DNA of 40,400 bases from an uncultured Oscillospiraceae bacterium (GCA_944385415.1 CALWXC010000021.1:1-40400); one strand, 5' to 3'; shown: positions 23,501 to 36,985, numbered from the stretch's first letter. Made by a program: numbers and translations. Notes: generated by a model not told the origin, from the sequence alone.

Positions 23501-24378
23501 ACGAGACCCTCAAGATGGCCGGTCTGGCCCGCGAGGTGGGCGTGGACGAGACCCTGACCGGCAAGGAGCTGTATCTGGCCGGCGAGGGTGAAATCCCCGA
23601 GGGCGGTCTGGCCAAGGAGCCCCTGCGTCCCCTGACCGCCGAGGAGAAGGCCGACATGGCCCAGCTGAAAGCCTGGCAGCAGGAGGGACGTCTCCGCGTG
23701 GCCGACGGCAAGAGCATCCTCTACGACGGACGCACCGGCGACGCCTTCGACAACCGCGTCACCGTCGGTTACGTCTACTTCCTCAAGCTCCACCATCTGG
23801 TTGACGATAAGATTCACGCCCGTTCCACCGGCCCCTACTCCCTGGTTACCCAGCAGCCCCTGGGCGGCAAGGCCCAGTTCGGCGGCCAGCGCTTCGGTGA
23901 GATGGAAGTGTGGGCCCTGGAGGCCTACGGCGCAGCCTATACGCTGCAGGAGATTCTGACGGTCAAGTCCGACGACGTGACGGGCCGTGTCAAGACCTAT
24001 GAAGCCATCGTCAAGGGCCACAATGTGCCCAAGCCCGGCGTACCCGAATCCTTCAAGGTTCTGGTCAAGGAGCTCCAGTCCCTGTGTCTGGATATCCGCG
24101 TTCTGGACGAGGAGGGCAACGAGATCGAGCTGAAGGACGAGGACGAGGATGAGATCAGCTACGGCGGTCACGAGACGTATGTGGCCGACGAGAACGAAGC
24201 CGCCGGCGCCGGTTACGAAGTCGCTGACGCCGAGGACGCCCTGGGCGCCGGTCAGGCTGCCGCCGGTCTCTTTGACAGCGCCGACGACGGCGAGGAGGAA
24301 GACGACCTGGCCGGGGACGACGACGACCTGTTTGCTGACGAGGACATTCCCTTCGACAGCATGGATGATGAGATGTAA
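20458..24378 (+). CDS. rpoB: RNA polymerase beta subunit
   Basis: A 1306-residue beta subunit of the transcription core enzyme. Beginning and core match the family ([58 protein letters not shown]). The rifampicin region starts near residue 480 ([33 protein letters not shown]) and keeps the aspartate, histidine and serine usually altered in resistant mutants. Length exceeds the roughly 1190 of Bacillus mainly through a C-terminal tail of about 80 residues, rich in Asp, Glu, Ala and Gly ([19 protein letters not shown]). The start at 20458 has only weak ribosome-site complementarity. rpoC follows after 14 bases. Confidence 0.97.
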   Translation: MEMVKDVYFGKTLRKSYSKHKDILEIPNLLKIQKDSFEWFLKEGLREVFKDIDTITDYSGNLELSFLDYSMDEKPKYTVEECKERDATYAKPIKIRVRLRNKAANTIKEQEIFMGDFPLMTNGGTFVINGAERVIVSQIVRSPGMYYGDIVDKADIHSYTATVIPYRGAWLEYETDANDVFYVRIDKNRKIPITCLIRALGIESEGQIKELFGEDPRIIATLEKDTCHTREESLLEIYRKLRPGEPPTVENAESYMDALFFDARRYDVSKVGRYKFNKKMDIWSRLAGQTLAAPVADPMTGEILFMDGKTLTREEAQQISARGVNEALLNIDGRMVKVFSNGMVDMKNFVDFDPAEYGIREKVCFRVLKEMLETVPAGGWKDAIEERRDDLIPKHITKDDILASINYLNCMVYGAGTTDDIDHLGNRRLRCVGELLQNQFRVGFTRLERVIRERMTTQEQDKTTPQLLINIRPVTAVIKEFFGSSPLSQFMDQNNPLAELTHKRRLSALGPGGLSRERASFDVRDIHYSHYGRMCPIETPEGPNIGLINYLASFAKINEYGFIEAPYRKVVKNENGCFVTDEVDYMTADVEDDFYIAQANEPLDENGCLANKRIICRHRDEITAVDREVIDYIDVSPRMMTSVATAFIPFLQNDDANRALMGANMQRQAVPLLVTEAPVVATGIEHKCAVDSEVCLKAKGPGTVTKVSADEITIRYDNGNVATQRLTKFARSNAGTCVNQRPIVSVGERVDTEQIIADGPSCSQGEIALGKNVLIGFLTWEGYNYEDAILLNERLVREDVFTSIHIEEYETESRDTKLGPEEITRDIPNVGEDTLKDLDENGVIRIGAEVTSGDYLVGKVTPKGETELTAEERLLRAIFGEKAREVRDSSLKVPHGESGIIVDVKVFTRENGDEMSPGVNKVVRVYIAQKRKISVGDKMAGRHGNKGVVSRVLPEEDMPFLPGGTPLDIVLNPLGVPSRMNIGQVLEVHLGYAARTLGWKIATPIFSGATENDIHETLKMAGLAREVGVDETLTGKELYLAGEGEIPEGGLAKEPLRPLTAEEKADMAQLKAWQQEGRLRVADGKSILYDGRTGDAFDNRVTVGYVYFLKLHHLVDDKIHARSTGPYSLVTQQPLGGKAQFGGQRFGEMEVWALEAYGAAYTLQEILTVKSDDVTGRVKTYEAIVKGHNVPKPGVPESFKVLVKELQSLCLDIRVLDEEGNEIELKDEDEDEISYGGHETYVADENEAAGAGYEVADAEDALGAGQAAAGLFDSADDGEEEDDLAGDDDDLFADEDIPFDSMDDEM

Positions 24379-24392
24379 GGAGGAGTGATACG

Positions 24393-27953
<3,561 letters not shown>

Positions 27954-27973
27954 TACGAGTTTTCTATGACAAT

Positions 27974-28012
27974 GGGCGTGTTGCAATGAACTTTGCAACA
28001 CGCCCTTGTTGT
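27974..28012 (+). terminator. Terminator of rpoBC
   Basis: GGGCGTGTTGCAA (27974-27986) and its exact complement (27993-28005) form a 13-bp stem, followed by TTGTTGT. It lies 20 bases after the rpoC stop. Confidence 0.8.
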
Positions 28013-28020
28013 CGGAATGC

Positions 28021-28250
28021 GGTAGGGGCTTCATATTGCGTTTGTAAGGCGGGACCTGCGTGTCCCGCCGGGTACAGTCCAAACCGGCGATTGCATTGCG
28101 GCCAATGCGGAAACCGTTTTGTAGGACGCGGCATCCTTGACGCGTCCGGGGCGCATTCCCTCCGGGGCCGTCAGGGATGCCGGCCCCTACACCAATGGAA
28201 CTGGATGGCTTCTGCCGGCGGCGGGACACACAGGTCCCGCCCTACATTCT
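28021..28250. repeat. Module-only relative of the composite elements
   Basis: It contains a full 70-base two-hairpin module at 28121-28190, matching 3812-3881 and the inverse of 8917-8986. It is flanked by two inverted GGCGGGACC-type hairpins (near 28049 and 28217). The AT-rich terminal repeats of the other elements are absent. This suggests the modules can exist independently. It fills the gap between rpoC and the patatin-like gene and encodes nothing convincing. Confidence 0.7.
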
Positions 28251-28305
28251 CCGACGCACTGCGTCAAACCAAAATTCTGCAACAGCCCCATTGTTTTTGG
28301 ATTGG

Positions 28306-28334
28306 TTGCATCCGCCGGGCGGGGGTGGTACAAT
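28306..28334 (+). promoter_or_regulatory. Promoter of the patatin-like gene
   Basis: TTGCAT (28306-28311) and TACAAT (28329-28334) with a 17-base spacer, 50 bases before the start codon. Confidence 0.6.
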
Positions 28335-28384
28335 GACTCCATATGGACACTGGTCCGGAACTGGAACGAAGGGAAGTGCAACTC

Positions 28385-29293
28385 ATGAAAAAACTGGTTG
28401 TGTATTCGGGGGCAGACCGGCTCCCGTCGGGACGGGCCGCCGGCGGCATCACCGAAGGCTGCATGGTGCTGGAGGGCGGCGCGTTTCGGGGCGTCTATAC
28501 CTCCGGCGTCCTGGACGCCCTCATGGAAGCGGGCATCAATCTCCAATGCACCATCGGCGTTTCCGCCGGGGCCATGAACGGTATCAACTATGCGACAGGG
28601 CAGATCGGCCGCAGCGCCCGGATCAATCTCCGGTACCGCAGGGACCCGCGGTATGTGGGCCTCCATGCCTACCGGGGCAACCGGGGCATCATCGGGTTTG
28701 ATTTCCTCTTTGGGGAATACGACAAGCAGGACCCCCTGAGCTGGGGCGCCCTGGAGCGGAACGGCCGCCGGTTTGTGGCCGTGGCGGCCAACTGCTGCAC
28801 AGGGAAGACGGAGTATTTTGAGCGGAACAACTGCACCGATTTGCGCAAGGCCATCCAGGCGTCGGCGTCCATGCCCTATGTGTCCCGGCCGGTGCTGGTG
28901 GATGGCGTGCCCTGTCTCGACGGCGGCTGTACCGACAAAATCCCCTTTGGCTGGGCGCTGCGCAATGGCTACCAAAAGGTGGTGGTGGTGCGGACCCGGC
29001 CCGACGACTACCGGAAGACGGTCCGGGAGCGGTCGGCCCGCTGGGCCCAGCGGGTCTATCGGGAGTATCCGGCCTTTGCCAAGGCCTTGGGGGAGTGCGA
29101 CCGGAACTACAACCGCCAGTGCGACACGCTGGAACGGCTGAAGCAGCAGGGGAGAGTCTTCGTCATCAGTCCCTCAGAGCCGGTGACCATCAGCCGGTTG
29201 GAAAAGGACATGGAAAAGCTGGGGCGGCTCTATCATCTGGGCTATGAGGACGCCCGCCGCCGGCTGGACGCCCTCCGGGCCTATCTGGCATAG
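28385..29293 (+). CDS. Patatin-like phospholipase
   Basis: A 302-residue serine hydrolase of the patatin family, using a Ser-Asp dyad on lipid acyl esters. It shows the oxyanion-hole motif GGAFRG (31-36), the nucleophile GVSAG with Ser60, and the catalytic Asp in LDGGCTDKIPF near residue 177. There is no signal peptide or membrane span, so it is cytoplasmic. The ATG at 28385 has AAGGGAAGTG upstream; a longer frame to 28343 lacks a ribosome site. It has its own promoter and interrupts the usual rpoC-rplGB-rpsL order. Its physiological lipid is unknown. Confidence 0.87.
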   Translation: MKKLVVYSGADRLPSGRAAGGITEGCMVLEGGAFRGVYTSGVLDALMEAGINLQCTIGVSAGAMNGINYATGQIGRSARINLRYRRDPRYVGLHAYRGNRGIIGFDFLFGEYDKQDPLSWGALERNGRRFVAVAANCCTGKTEYFERNNCTDLRKAIQASASMPYVSRPVLVDGVPCLDGGCTDKIPFGWALRNGYQKVVVVRTRPDDYRKTVRERSARWAQRVYREYPAFAKALGECDRNYNRQCDTLERLKQQGRVFVISPSEPVTISRLEKDMEKLGRLYHLGYEDARRRLDALRAYLA

Positions 29294-29377
29294 GCCCCGT
29301 ACCGGTCCCCCGTGACGAATTGGGGAACATGCCTTGGAAACAGGGAAAAAAAGTTCTGATTTTTTCAAAAATTATCA

Positions 29378-29406
29378 TTGACGAATTTCTCGGATTCTGT
29401 TATAAT
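29378..29406 (+). promoter_or_regulatory. Promoter of the rplGB-rpsL-rpsG-fusA operon
   Basis: TTGACG (29378-29383) and TATAAT (29401-29406) with a 17-base spacer, about 50 bases before the GTG start of the L7Ae-like gene. Confidence 0.78.
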
Positions 29407-29458
29407 CGCAAACAGTGTGGTCTATGAGCGCCACACGCCGTTTTTGGAGGTGTCGAGA

Positions 29459-29698
29459 GTGCTCGAAGAACTGAAAACGGGCTCGACCGTCGTGGGCCTC
29501 AAGCAGCTGCGCAAGGTCCTCAAGGACGGCACCGTGCAAAAGGTGTTCCTGGCCAGAAACGCCGAGCCGCGTCTGGTCGAACCCATCGAAGCCCTCTGCC
29601 GGGAGAAAAACGTCCCGTGCATCTGGGTGGACACCATGGCCCAGTTGGGTACCGCCTGCGGTATCGACGTGGGCGCCGCGGCCGCGGCACTGCTGTGA
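29459..29698 (+). CDS. rplGB: L7Ae-family ribosomal-associated protein (YbxF/L7Ae-like)
   Basis: A 79-residue protein of the L7Ae/L30e RNA-binding family, which recognises kink-turns. The core GLKQLRKVLKDGTVQKVFLARNAEPRLVEPIEALCREKNVPCIWVDTMAQLGTACGIDVGAAAAAL matches the family throughout, with the usual C-terminal helix. In Bacillus the homologue sits between rpoC and rpsL, as here apart from the inserted patatin gene. The GTG at 29459 follows TTTTTGGAGGTGTCGAGA. The longer frame from 29378 would run through the promoter and is rejected. Confidence 0.88.
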   Translation: MLEELKTGSTVVGLKQLRKVLKDGTVQKVFLARNAEPRLVEPIEALCREKNVPCIWVDTMAQLGTACGIDVGAAAAALL

Positions 29699-29796
29699 GC
29701 CGTCAAATTTTTGGTCCCAACGGAATATTCTAGGATATTTCGGGATAAAATACTAGCCGGAACCCCCGGCCAGCAAGCTCAGAAAGGAGGAAAATC

Positions 29797-30222
29797 ATGC
29801 CTACGTTCAACCAGTTGGTCCGCAAGGGCAGAGAGCAAGTTTCCTACAAGTCCACGGCCCCCGCACTGCAGAAGGGTCTGAACACCCTGAAGAACAAGTC
29901 CACCGACCTGTCCGCTCCTCAGAAGAGAGGCGTCTGCACCGCCGTCCGTACCACGACCCCCAAGAAGCCCAACTCCGCTCTGCGTAAGATCGCCCGTGTG
30001 AAGCTCACCAATGGATATGAGGTTTCCGCTTATATCCCCGGCGTCGGCCACAACCTGCAGGAGCACTCCGTCGTCCTGATTCGCGGCGGCCGTGTCAAGG
30101 ACCTGCCCGGCGTTCGTTACCACATCATCCGCGGCACTCTGGATACTCAGGGTGTGCAGAACCGTATGCAGGCCCGTTCCAAGTACGGCGCCAAGAAGCC
30201 CAAGGCCGGCAAGAAGAAGTAA
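29797..30222 (+). CDS. rpsL: 30S ribosomal protein S12
   Basis: A 141-residue S12 of the decoding centre. It has the extra loop typical of Firmicutes ([24 protein letters not shown]) and the two conserved loops [13 protein letters not shown] and [28 protein letters not shown]. The lysines usually altered in streptomycin resistance are unchanged. The ATG at 29797 follows AGAAAGGAGGAAAATC. Confidence 0.97.
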   Translation: MPTFNQLVRKGREQVSYKSTAPALQKGLNTLKNKSTDLSAPQKRGVCTAVRTTTPKKPNSALRKIARVKLTNGYEVSAYIPGVGHNLQEHSVVLIRGGRVKDLPGVRYHIIRGTLDTQGVQNRMQARSKYGAKKPKAGKKK

Positions 30223-30387
30223 TTCTTTTTCCGCCCACTAACTTTGCAATTCCCAAACGCCTTGTCGCGAGGCAATGCCTTGCCAGTCGTTTTTTATTCA
30301 TATAAAAAACCTCTCGGCAGGCACCTACGGAAGGGGAAAGCCCTTTCGGAGTACCTATGAAATCATTCTATGAAGGAGGGAAGCGAC
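30223..30387 (+). other. Structured rpsL-rpsG spacer
   Basis: This 165-base gap is longer than usual between these genes. It has GGCAATGCCTTGCC followed downstream by CGTTTTTT (near 30292), and CGGAAGGG/CCCTTTCG (about 30328-30349) forming an 8-bp hairpin just before the rpsG ribosome site. It could hold a partial terminator or an S7-type control structure. Nothing in it appears coding. Confidence 0.4.
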
Positions 30388-30858
30388 GTGCCCAGAAGAG
30401 GTAATGTTCCCAAGAGAGAAGTTCTTCCGGATCCCATGTACAACTCTGTCCTGGTGACCAAGCTCGTCAACAGCATCATGCTGGACGGCAAGAAGGGTGT
30501 TGCTCAGAAGGTTGTTTACGGCGCCTTCGGCATCATCGAGGAGAAGAGTGGCAAGAGTGGTCTGGAAGTGTTCCAGGAAGCCATGGAAAATATCATGCCC
30601 ACCCTGGAAGTCAAGTCCCGCCGCGTCGGCGGCGCCACCTATCAGGTCCCCATCGAGGTGCGGCCTGAGAGACGTCAGACCCTGGGTCTGCGCTGGCTGA
30701 CCAATTACAGCCGCGCCCGCAGCGAAAAGACCATGAAGGAGCGTCTGGCTGCTGAGATCATGGACGCCAGCAACAACACTGGCGCCTCCGTGAAGAAGCG
30801 TGAGGATACCCACAAGATGGCCGAGGCCAACAAGGCCTTCTCCCATTTCCGTTGGTAA
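30388..30858 (+). CDS. rpsG: 30S ribosomal protein S7
   Basis: A 156-residue S7, the primary assembly protein of the 30S head, of exactly the standard length from the GTG at 30388 ([16 protein letters not shown]). Motifs include [38 protein letters not shown] and [12 protein letters not shown] at the end. The ATG at 30370 is in frame but lies before the AAGGAGGGAAGCGAC ribosome site and is not the start. fusA begins 12 bases later. Confidence 0.96.
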   Translation: MPRRGNVPKREVLPDPMYNSVLVTKLVNSIMLDGKKGVAQKVVYGAFGIIEEKSGKSGLEVFQEAMENIMPTLEVKSRRVGGATYQVPIEVRPERRQTLGLRWLTNYSRARSEKTMKERLAAEIMDASNNTGASVKKREDTHKMAEANKAFSHFRW

Positions 30859-30870
30859 AGGAGCTAGTTC

Positions 30871-32949
30871 ATGGCTAGAGAGTACTCCCTGGAAAAAACG
30901 AGAAATATCGGCATCATGGCCCACATCGATGCCGGTAAGACCACGACGACCGAGCGTATTCTGTACTACACCGGCGTCAACTACAAGATCGGCGAGACCC
31001 ATGACGGCACCGCCACCATGGACTGGATGGAGCAGGAGCAGGAGCGTGGTATCACCATCACCTCCGCCGCTACCACCTGTTTCTGGAAGGGCAACCGTAT
31101 CAACATCATCGACACCCCGGGCCACGTGGACTTCACCGTTGAGGTCGAGCGCTCCCTGCGTGTGCTGGACGGCTCTGTGACCGTCCTGTGCGCCAAGGGC
31201 GGCGTTGAGCCCCAGACCGAAACCGTCTGGAGACAGGCCGACAAGTATCACGTTCCCCGTATGGTGTACGTCAACAAGATGGACATCCTGGGCGCCGACT
31301 TCTACAACGTTCTGAAGATGATGGACGACCGTCTGAAGTGCAACGCTGTGCCCATTCAGCTGCCCATCGGCTCCGAGCAGTTCTTCAAGGGCGTTGTGGA
31401 CCTGATCAAGATGAAGGCTTTCGTCTTCTACGACGAGCTGGGCAAGGACGTCCGCGAGGAAGAGATTCCCGAGGAAATGACCGACCTGGCCAACGAGTAT
31501 CGTGAGAAGCTGCTGGAGGCCGTGTCCGATCAGGACGAGAAGATCATGGAAATGTTCCTGGAGGGTGAAGAGATCCCCGAGGACATGATCAAGGCCGCCA
31601 TCCGCAAGGCCACCATCGATGTCAAGATGGTCCCCGTGTGCTGCGGTACTTCCTACCGCAACAAGGGCGTGCAGGAGCTGCTCGACGCCATTGTCGACTT
31701 CATGCCCTCCCCCCTGGACATCCCTCCCATCGACGGTGTCAACCCCGACACTGGTGAGGACGATCACCGTGTGGCCGACGATAAGGCTCCTTTCTCCGCC
31801 CTGGCCTTTAAGATCGCCACTGACCCCTATGTTGGTAAGCTGTGCTTCTTCCGCGTGTACTCCGGTACCCTCAAGTCCGGCAGCACCGTGCTGAACTCCA
31901 CCAAGAACAACAAGGAGCGTATTGGCCGTATCCTGCGGATGCACGCCAACCACCGCGAGGACATTGATATGGTGTACTCCGGCGACATCGCCGCCGCTGT
32001 TGGTCTGAAGAACACCACCACCGGCGATACCCTCTGCGACGAGGCCCATCCCATCATCCTCGAGTCCATGGAGTTCCCCGAGCCTGTTATCCGCGTCGCC
32101 ATCGAGCCCAAGACCAAAGCCGGTCAGGAGAAGATGGGCATCGCTCTGGCCAAGCTGGCCGAAGAAGATCCCACCTTCCGCACCTACACTGACGAGGAGA
32201 CTGGTCAGACCATCATCGCCGGTATGGGCGAGCTCCATCTGGAGATCATCGTCGACCGTCTGCTCCGTGAGTTCAAGGTCGAGGCCAACGTCGGCGCTCC
32301 CCAGGTCGCCTATAAGGAGACCATCCGCAAGAGCGTCGAGCAGGATACCAAGTACGCCCGTCAGTCCGGCGGTAAGGGCCAGTACGGTCACGTCAAGATC
32401 CGTGTGGAGCCCAACGAGTCCGGCAAGGGCTACGAGTTCATCAACGCCGTCGTCGGCGGCGCCATTCCCAAGGAATATATCCCCGCGGTCGACGCCGGTA
32501 TTCAGGGCGCCATGGCTGCCGGTGTTCTGGCCGGCTATCCCGTGGTTGACGTCAAGGTCACCCTGTACGACGGCTCCTACCACGAGGTCGACTCCTCTGA
32601 AATGGCCTTTAAGATCGCCGGTTCCATGGCCTTCAAGGAGGCCATGCGCAAGGCGCAGCCCGTGATCCTGGAACCCATCATGAAGGTCTCCATCATCGTC
32701 CCCGACGATTACATGGGCGACGTCATCGGCGACGTTTCCGCTCGCCGCGGCAACGTTCTGGGTATGCTGCCCCGCGGCAACGCCCAGCAGATCGATGCCA
32801 ACATCCCCCTGTCCAACATGTTCGGTTACGCTACGGACCTCCGCAGCCGTACCCAGGGCCGTGGACAGTACGCCATGGAGCCCAGCCACTACATTGAGCT
32901 GCCCAAGTCCCTGCAGGACGAGCTCATTGCAAAGCGCGCCAAGGCTTAA
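30871..32949 (+). CDS. fusA: Elongation factor G
   Basis: A 692-residue translocation GTPase with G1 [13 protein letters not shown] (17-29), [18 protein letters not shown] and the C-terminal domains IV and V ([54 protein letters not shown]). Length and motifs are those of canonical EF-G, so no resistance-type or mitochondrial-type paralogue is suspected. The ATG follows AAAGGAGCTAGTTC. Confidence 0.97.
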   Translation: MAREYSLEKTRNIGIMAHIDAGKTTTTERILYYTGVNYKIGETHDGTATMDWMEQEQERGITITSAATTCFWKGNRINIIDTPGHVDFTVEVERSLRVLDGSVTVLCAKGGVEPQTETVWRQADKYHVPRMVYVNKMDILGADFYNVLKMMDDRLKCNAVPIQLPIGSEQFFKGVVDLIKMKAFVFYDELGKDVREEEIPEEMTDLANEYREKLLEAVSDQDEKIMEMFLEGEEIPEDMIKAAIRKATIDVKMVPVCCGTSYRNKGVQELLDAIVDFMPSPLDIPPIDGVNPDTGEDDHRVADDKAPFSALAFKIATDPYVGKLCFFRVYSGTLKSGSTVLNSTKNNKERIGRILRMHANHREDIDMVYSGDIAAAVGLKNTTTGDTLCDEAHPIILESMEFPEPVIRVAIEPKTKAGQEKMGIALAKLAEEDPTFRTYTDEETGQTIIAGMGELHLEIIVDRLLREFKVEANVGAPQVAYKETIRKSVEQDTKYARQSGGKGQYGHVKIRVEPNESGKGYEFINAVVGGAIPKEYIPAVDAGIQGAMAAGVLAGYPVVDVKVTLYDGSYHEVDSSEMAFKIAGSMAFKEAMRKAQPVILEPIMKVSIIVPDDYMGDVIGDVSARRGNVLGMLPRGNAQQIDANIPLSNMFGYATDLRSRTQGRGQYAMEPSHYIELPKSLQDELIAKRAKA

Positions 32950-32956
32950 ATGGTAC

Positions 32957-32985
32957 TTGTCATACGCCGTAAAATGGTGTATGAT
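32957..32985 (+). promoter_or_regulatory. Internal promoter of tuf
   Basis: TTGTCA (32957-32962) and TATGAT (32980-32985) with a 17-base spacer, in the 102-base gap after fusA. It gives tuf additional, independent transcription. Confidence 0.65.
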
Positions 32986-33051
32986 ACAGATATGCATGCT
33001 ATTCCCATACTCTTATGAGAATTCACCCGAAACACAAGGAGGATTTTTTCA

Positions 33052-34257
33052 ATGGCTAAGCAGAAATTTGAAAGAACCAAGCCTCACGTCAACATTGGCA
33101 CCATCGGCCACGTTGACCACGGCAAGACCACTCTGACCGCTGCCATCACCAAGTGGCTGTCCATGCAGGGCAAGGCTCAGTTCGAGGACTACGCCAGCAT
33201 CGATAAGGCTCCCGAAGAGAAGGAGCGCGGCATCACCATCAACACCGCTCACGTTGAGTACGAGACCGACGCCCGTCACTATGCTCACGTTGACTGCCCC
33301 GGCCACGCCGACTATATCAAGAACATGATCACCGGTGCTGCTCAGATGGACGGCGCTATCCTGGTTATCGCCGCCACCGACGGCCCCATGGCTCAGACCA
33401 AGGAGCACATCCTGCTGGCCCGTCAGGTCGGCGTGCCCGCCATCGTTGTCTTCCTGAACAAGTGCGATCAGGTCGACGACGAGGAGCTGCTGGAGCTGGT
33501 TGAGATGGAAGTCCGCGAGACCCTGTCCTCCTACGAGTTCCCCGGCGACGACATCCCGATCATCAAGGGCTCCGCTCTGAACGCTCTGATCTCCGAGTCC
33601 AACGATCCCAACGCTCCCGAGTTCGCTTGCATCAAGGAGCTGATGGATGCTGTTGACAACTATATCCCCACTCCCGACCGTAAGGCCGACATGCCCTTCC
33701 TGATGCCCGTCGAGGACGTCTTCACCATCTCCGGCCGTGGCACCGTTGCCACCGGTCGTGTGGAGCGCGGCGTCATCAAGAAGAACGAGACTGTCGAGAT
33801 CGTTGGCCTGGCCGACGAGTCCAAGTCCACCGTTGTCACCGACATCGAGATGTTCCACAAGCTGCTGGACTACGCTGAGGCCGGCGACAACATCGGCGCC
33901 CTGCTGCGTGGTGTTGACAAGAAGAGCATCGAGCGTGGTCAGGTTCTGGCCAAGCCCGGCTCCATCAAGCCCCACACCAAGTTCGTTGGCCAGGTTTACG
34001 TCCTGTCCAAGGAAGAAGGCGGCCGTCATACCCCCTTCTTCAACAACTATCGTCCTCAGTTCTACTTCCGTACCACCGACGTGACCGGCATCATCTCCCT
34101 GCCCGAGGGCGTTGAGATGTGCATGCCCGGCGATAACGTCGACATGAACGTTGAGCTGATCACCCCCATCGCCATCGAGAAGGGCCTCCGCTTCGCTATC
34201 CGCGAGGGCGGCCGTACCGTTGGTTCCGGTGTCGTTATCGACATCATCGAGGACTAA
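33052..34257 (+). CDS. tuf: Elongation factor Tu
   Basis: A 401-residue GTPase that delivers aminoacyl-tRNA to the ribosome. It shows [14 protein letters not shown] (18-31), [51 protein letters not shown] and the C-terminal [10 protein letters not shown] and [12 protein letters not shown]. The codon choice is unusually restricted, as expected for a very highly expressed gene. The ATG follows ACAAGGAGGATTTTTTCA. Confidence 0.98.
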   Translation: MAKQKFERTKPHVNIGTIGHVDHGKTTLTAAITKWLSMQGKAQFEDYASIDKAPEEKERGITINTAHVEYETDARHYAHVDCPGHADYIKNMITGAAQMDGAILVIAATDGPMAQTKEHILLARQVGVPAIVVFLNKCDQVDDEELLELVEMEVRETLSSYEFPGDDIPIIKGSALNALISESNDPNAPEFACIKELMDAVDNYIPTPDRKADMPFLMPVEDVFTISGRGTVATGRVERGVIKKNETVEIVGLADESKSTVVTDIEMFHKLLDYAEAGDNIGALLRGVDKKSIERGQVLAKPGSIKPHTKFVGQVYVLSKEEGGRHTPFFNNYRPQFYFRTTDVTGIISLPEGVEMCMPGDNVDMNVELITPIAIEKGLRFAIREGGRTVGSGVVIDIIED

Positions 34258-34270
34258 TTTGTAGCCCTGC

Positions 34271-34305
34271 GGGCCGGAAGCGTTGCTTCCGGCCCGTTTT
34301 CTTTT
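34271..34305 (+). terminator. Terminator of tuf
   Basis: GGGCCGGAAGC (34271-34281) and GCTTCCGGCCC (34285-34295) form a perfect 11-bp stem, followed by GTTTTCTTTT. Confidence 0.9.
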
Positions 34306-34314
34306 GGCAGATGA

Positions 34315-34343
34315 TTGTATTTACAGGCAATATCGTGTAAAAT
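34315..34343 (+). promoter_or_regulatory. Promoter of the recD2-mreB operon
   Basis: TTGTAT (34315-34320) and TAAAAT (34338-34343) with a 17-base spacer, about 100 bases before the first gene. It is the only good match between the tuf terminator and 34444. Confidence 0.5.
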
Positions 34344-34443
34344 AACTTAGATATGGATGCGGTGCGGCTGCACCGCAGGACCCCTTCCGGCATAGAATGA
34401 GACGGCACAGACTGTGCCCGACATTGTAAGGGGAGGGGTACGT

Positions 34444-34824
34444 ATGATGGGACAGATGGCGGTGGTCATTCTGGCCACGGCTGCGCTGCTGCTGGTCCTT
34501 TGGCTCTGGATGGGGCGGCTGCTGCTGCCGCTGGCCGGGGAGACGGTTTCGGTGGTCTACCGGGGCCGGGACGATGCCCCCGATCTGGAGCAGACGGTTC
34601 ACAGCTTCGAGTGGCTCCACGACACGGGGCTGGTTCGGACGGAACTGGTCATCGAGGACCACGGTATGGCCCCGGCGGCCCGCCGCCGGGCCGAAACCCT
34701 GGCCCGACAGCATGAGTACATCCGGTGGTTGGGACCCACGCAGACAGAACAGGTGAGGTGTGAAGGTGGAAGTACAGCAGGAGATGATACGCGGGAGCGT
34801 GTCGGCCATCGTCTATCAGAATGA
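34444..34824 (+). CDS. Hypothetical small membrane-anchored protein
   Basis: A 126-residue protein of unknown function with a single N-terminal transmembrane helix (about 5-28: MAVVILATAALLLVLWLWMGRLLLPL) and a soluble remainder (VSVVYRGRDDAPDLEQTVHSFEWLHDTGL). The ATG at 34444 follows AGGGGAGGGGTACGT; the next codon is also ATG. Its last 65 bases overlap recD2 in another frame, and the final 20 residues (GGSTAGDDTRERVGHRLSE) look unconstrained. The natural end may have been shifted by a small frameshift, or recD2 may start later. The first 105 residues are believable. Confidence 0.6.
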   Translation: MMGQMAVVILATAALLLVLWLWMGRLLLPLAGETVSVVYRGRDDAPDLEQTVHSFEWLHDTGLVRTELVIEDHGMAPAARRRAETLARQHEYIRWLGPTQTEQVRCEGGSTAGDDTRERVGHRLSE

Positions 34825-36985
34825 GGAAAACGGCTATGCCGTGCTGCGGTTCGACACCGAGGGCGGCGAGACCATCACCGTGGTGGGCACCATCCCCATG
34901 ACCAACGTGGGAGAGCGGCTGGTGGTGGCGGGAAAATGGAGCCGTCATCCCTCCTATGGCCGTCAGTTTGAGGCGGAGTTCCTGGAACGGCTCATGCCGG
35001 AATCGGCGTCGGGCATCCAGGCGTTTCTGTCCTCCCGTGCCGTCAAGGGCATCGGCGCCGTCATGGCCAAGCGCATTGTGGAAGCCTTCGGCGTCCATGC
35101 CCTGGACGTCATTGAAAACGACCCGGAACGGCTGGCCACCCTGCCCGGTATCTCCGAGAAAAAAGCCCAGGAGATGAGCCGGTCCTTCCGCCGTCAGGTG
35201 GGCATCCGGCGGCTCATTGAATTTCTGTCGGCCCACAATCTGCCCACGGAACTGGCGCTGCGGCTCTACCGGGTCTATGGAGAAATGGCCGTGGACGCCA
35301 TCCGGGACGACCCCTATTTGCTGACGGACAGCTTTTTCGGCGCCACCTTTGGACAGGTGGACCATTTCGCCATCTCCCTGGGGGTGGACGGCGCCGACGA
35401 GCGGCGGGTGGAAGCGGGCATCTGCTTTGAACTGAGCCACAACCTGAACAATGGCCATGTGTTTCTCCCGCGCAACAAGCTGGCCGCCGCCACGGAGGGA
35501 CTGCTGGGCCTGGACCGGGCCACCATCGACGAGGGCTTTCTGCGGCTCCAGGAGCAGGGGAGAATCGCATTGGACCGACTGGCCGGTATGGACATCTGTT
35601 ACCTGCCGGAGCTGTACGAGGCCGAGGTCTATGTGGCTGAGCGGCTGCGGGACATGGTGAACGACGCGCCCAAGCTGCCGGTGGATTTGGCCAGGCTCCT
35701 GGGGGAGGTCCAGGCCAACCGGAAAATTGCCTATGCCCGCCAGCAGCTGGAAGCCATCACCGCCGCCGCCGAGCACCGGGTGGTGCTGGTCACCGGCGGC
35801 CCCGGTACCGGCAAAACCACGACGCTGGACGGCATCCTCGACCTTTTCGACCGGATGAAATTGAAGTCCCTGCTGGCCGCCCCCACGGGCCGGGCCGCCA
35901 AACGGCTCAGCGATCTGACGGGGCGGGAAGCTTCCACCATCCACCGGCTCCTGGAGGCCCAGTTTGACCCGGAGAGCGGGGCCATGGTCTTTACCCACAA
36001 TGAGGACGACCCCCTGGATGTGGAGGCCGTGGTGGTGGACGAGACCTCCATGGTGGATTTGCAGCTGATGCAGTCGCTGCTGCGGGCCTTGCCGCCCCGG
36101 TGCCGTCTGGTGCTGGTGGGCGACCCGGATCAGCTGCCGTCGGTGGGGCCGGGCAACGTCTTTTCCGATCTCATTCGCAGCGGCGTCCTGCCCATGGTGC
36201 GGCTGACGGAGATTTTCCGCCAGGCGCGGGAGAGCTTGATTGTCATGAACGCCCATGCCGTCAACCAGGGCCAGCTGCCCCAGCTGACCGTCAAGGACCG
36301 GGATTTCTTCTTCCTCAAACGGCGGACGGCGGAATCGGTGGTGGATACCATCTGCGACCTCTGTGACCGGCGGCTGCCGGAAAATATGGGCATCCCCCCG
36401 GCGGAAATTCAGATCCTGTCGCCCACCCGCAAGCAGGAGACGGGCACCGTCAACCTGAACAAACGGCTCCAGGCCGTGCTCAATCCCCCGGCCCCCAACA
36501 AGGCCGAGCGCCAGCGGGGCGAAACCGTGTTCCGGGAGGGGGACCGGGTCATGCAGATTCGCAACAACTACGACATCGTCTGGAAGCGCACCGACGGCCT
36601 GGGCAGCGGTGTCGGCGTCTTCAACGGCGATATGGGCGTGATTACCACCATCAACCACAGCACCGAGACGCTGACGGTGGTCTTTGACGACGACCGGACC
36701 GCCAGCTATGAGTTTGATATGCTGTCAGAGCTGGAGCTGGCCTATGCCATGACGGTACACAAGAGCCAGGGCAGCGAATACCGGGCCGTGATTCTGACGG
36801 CCTGGAGCGGTTCGCCGTACCTGCTGAGCCGGAGTATCCTCTATACGGCCATCACCCGGGCCAGACAGATGTTGATTATTGTGGGCGATGAATCGGTGAT
36901 TGCCCAGATGACGGCCAACGACCGCCAGCAGCGCCGCTACAGCGGATTGAAGCTGCGCTTGCAGCAGCGGGAGCCGGAAGCATGA
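34760..36985 (+). CDS. recD2: RecD2-type ATP-dependent DNA helicase
   Basis: A 741-residue superfamily 1B helicase that unwinds DNA 5' to 3' and acts in repair independently of RecBC. It has the N-terminal RecD2 extension with a helix-hairpin-helix region (AVKGIGAVMAKRIVEAFG; LATLPGISEKKAQEM), Walker A GGPGTGKTTT near 346, Walker B DETSMVD near 427, VGDPDQLPSVGPGNV, and the motif VI region TVHKSQGSEYRAV. The C-terminus is YTAITRARQMLIIVGDE. There is no nuclease domain. The GTG at 34760 has AGGTGAGGT before it; ATG at 34784 is an alternative that would reduce the overlap with the preceding gene. Its last four bases overlap the next gene as ATGA. Confidence 0.92.
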   Translation: MKVEVQQEMIRGSVSAIVYQNEENGYAVLRFDTEGGETITVVGTIPMTNVGERLVVAGKWSRHPSYGRQFEAEFLERLMPESASGIQAFLSSRAVKGIGAVMAKRIVEAFGVHALDVIENDPERLATLPGISEKKAQEMSRSFRRQVGIRRLIEFLSAHNLPTELALRLYRVYGEMAVDAIRDDPYLLTDSFFGATFGQVDHFAISLGVDGADERRVEAGICFELSHNLNNGHVFLPRNKLAAATEGLLGLDRATIDEGFLRLQEQGRIALDRLAGMDICYLPELYEAEVYVAERLRDMVNDAPKLPVDLARLLGEVQANRKIAYARQQLEAITAAAEHRVVLVTGGPGTGKTTTLDGILDLFDRMKLKSLLAAPTGRAAKRLSDLTGREASTIHRLLEAQFDPESGAMVFTHNEDDPLDVEAVVVDETSMVDLQLMQSLLRALPPRCRLVLVGDPDQLPSVGPGNVFSDLIRSGVLPMVRLTEIFRQARESLIVMNAHAVNQGQLPQLTVKDRDFFFLKRRTAESVVDTICDLCDRRLPENMGIPPAEIQILSPTRKQETGTVNLNKRLQAVLNPPAPNKAERQRGETVFREGDRVMQIRNNYDIVWKRTDGLGSGVGVFNGDMGVITTINHSTETLTVVFDDDRTASYEFDMLSELELAYAMTVHKSQGSEYRAVILTAWSGSPYLLSRSILYTAITRARQMLIIVGDESVIAQMTANDRQQRRYSGLKLRLQQREPEA

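Noticed and set aside
30355..32997. Long minus-strand frames opposite fusA and tuf
   Set aside because: Shadows of highly biased codon use in translation-factor genes; composition is repetitive and no family is recognisable.
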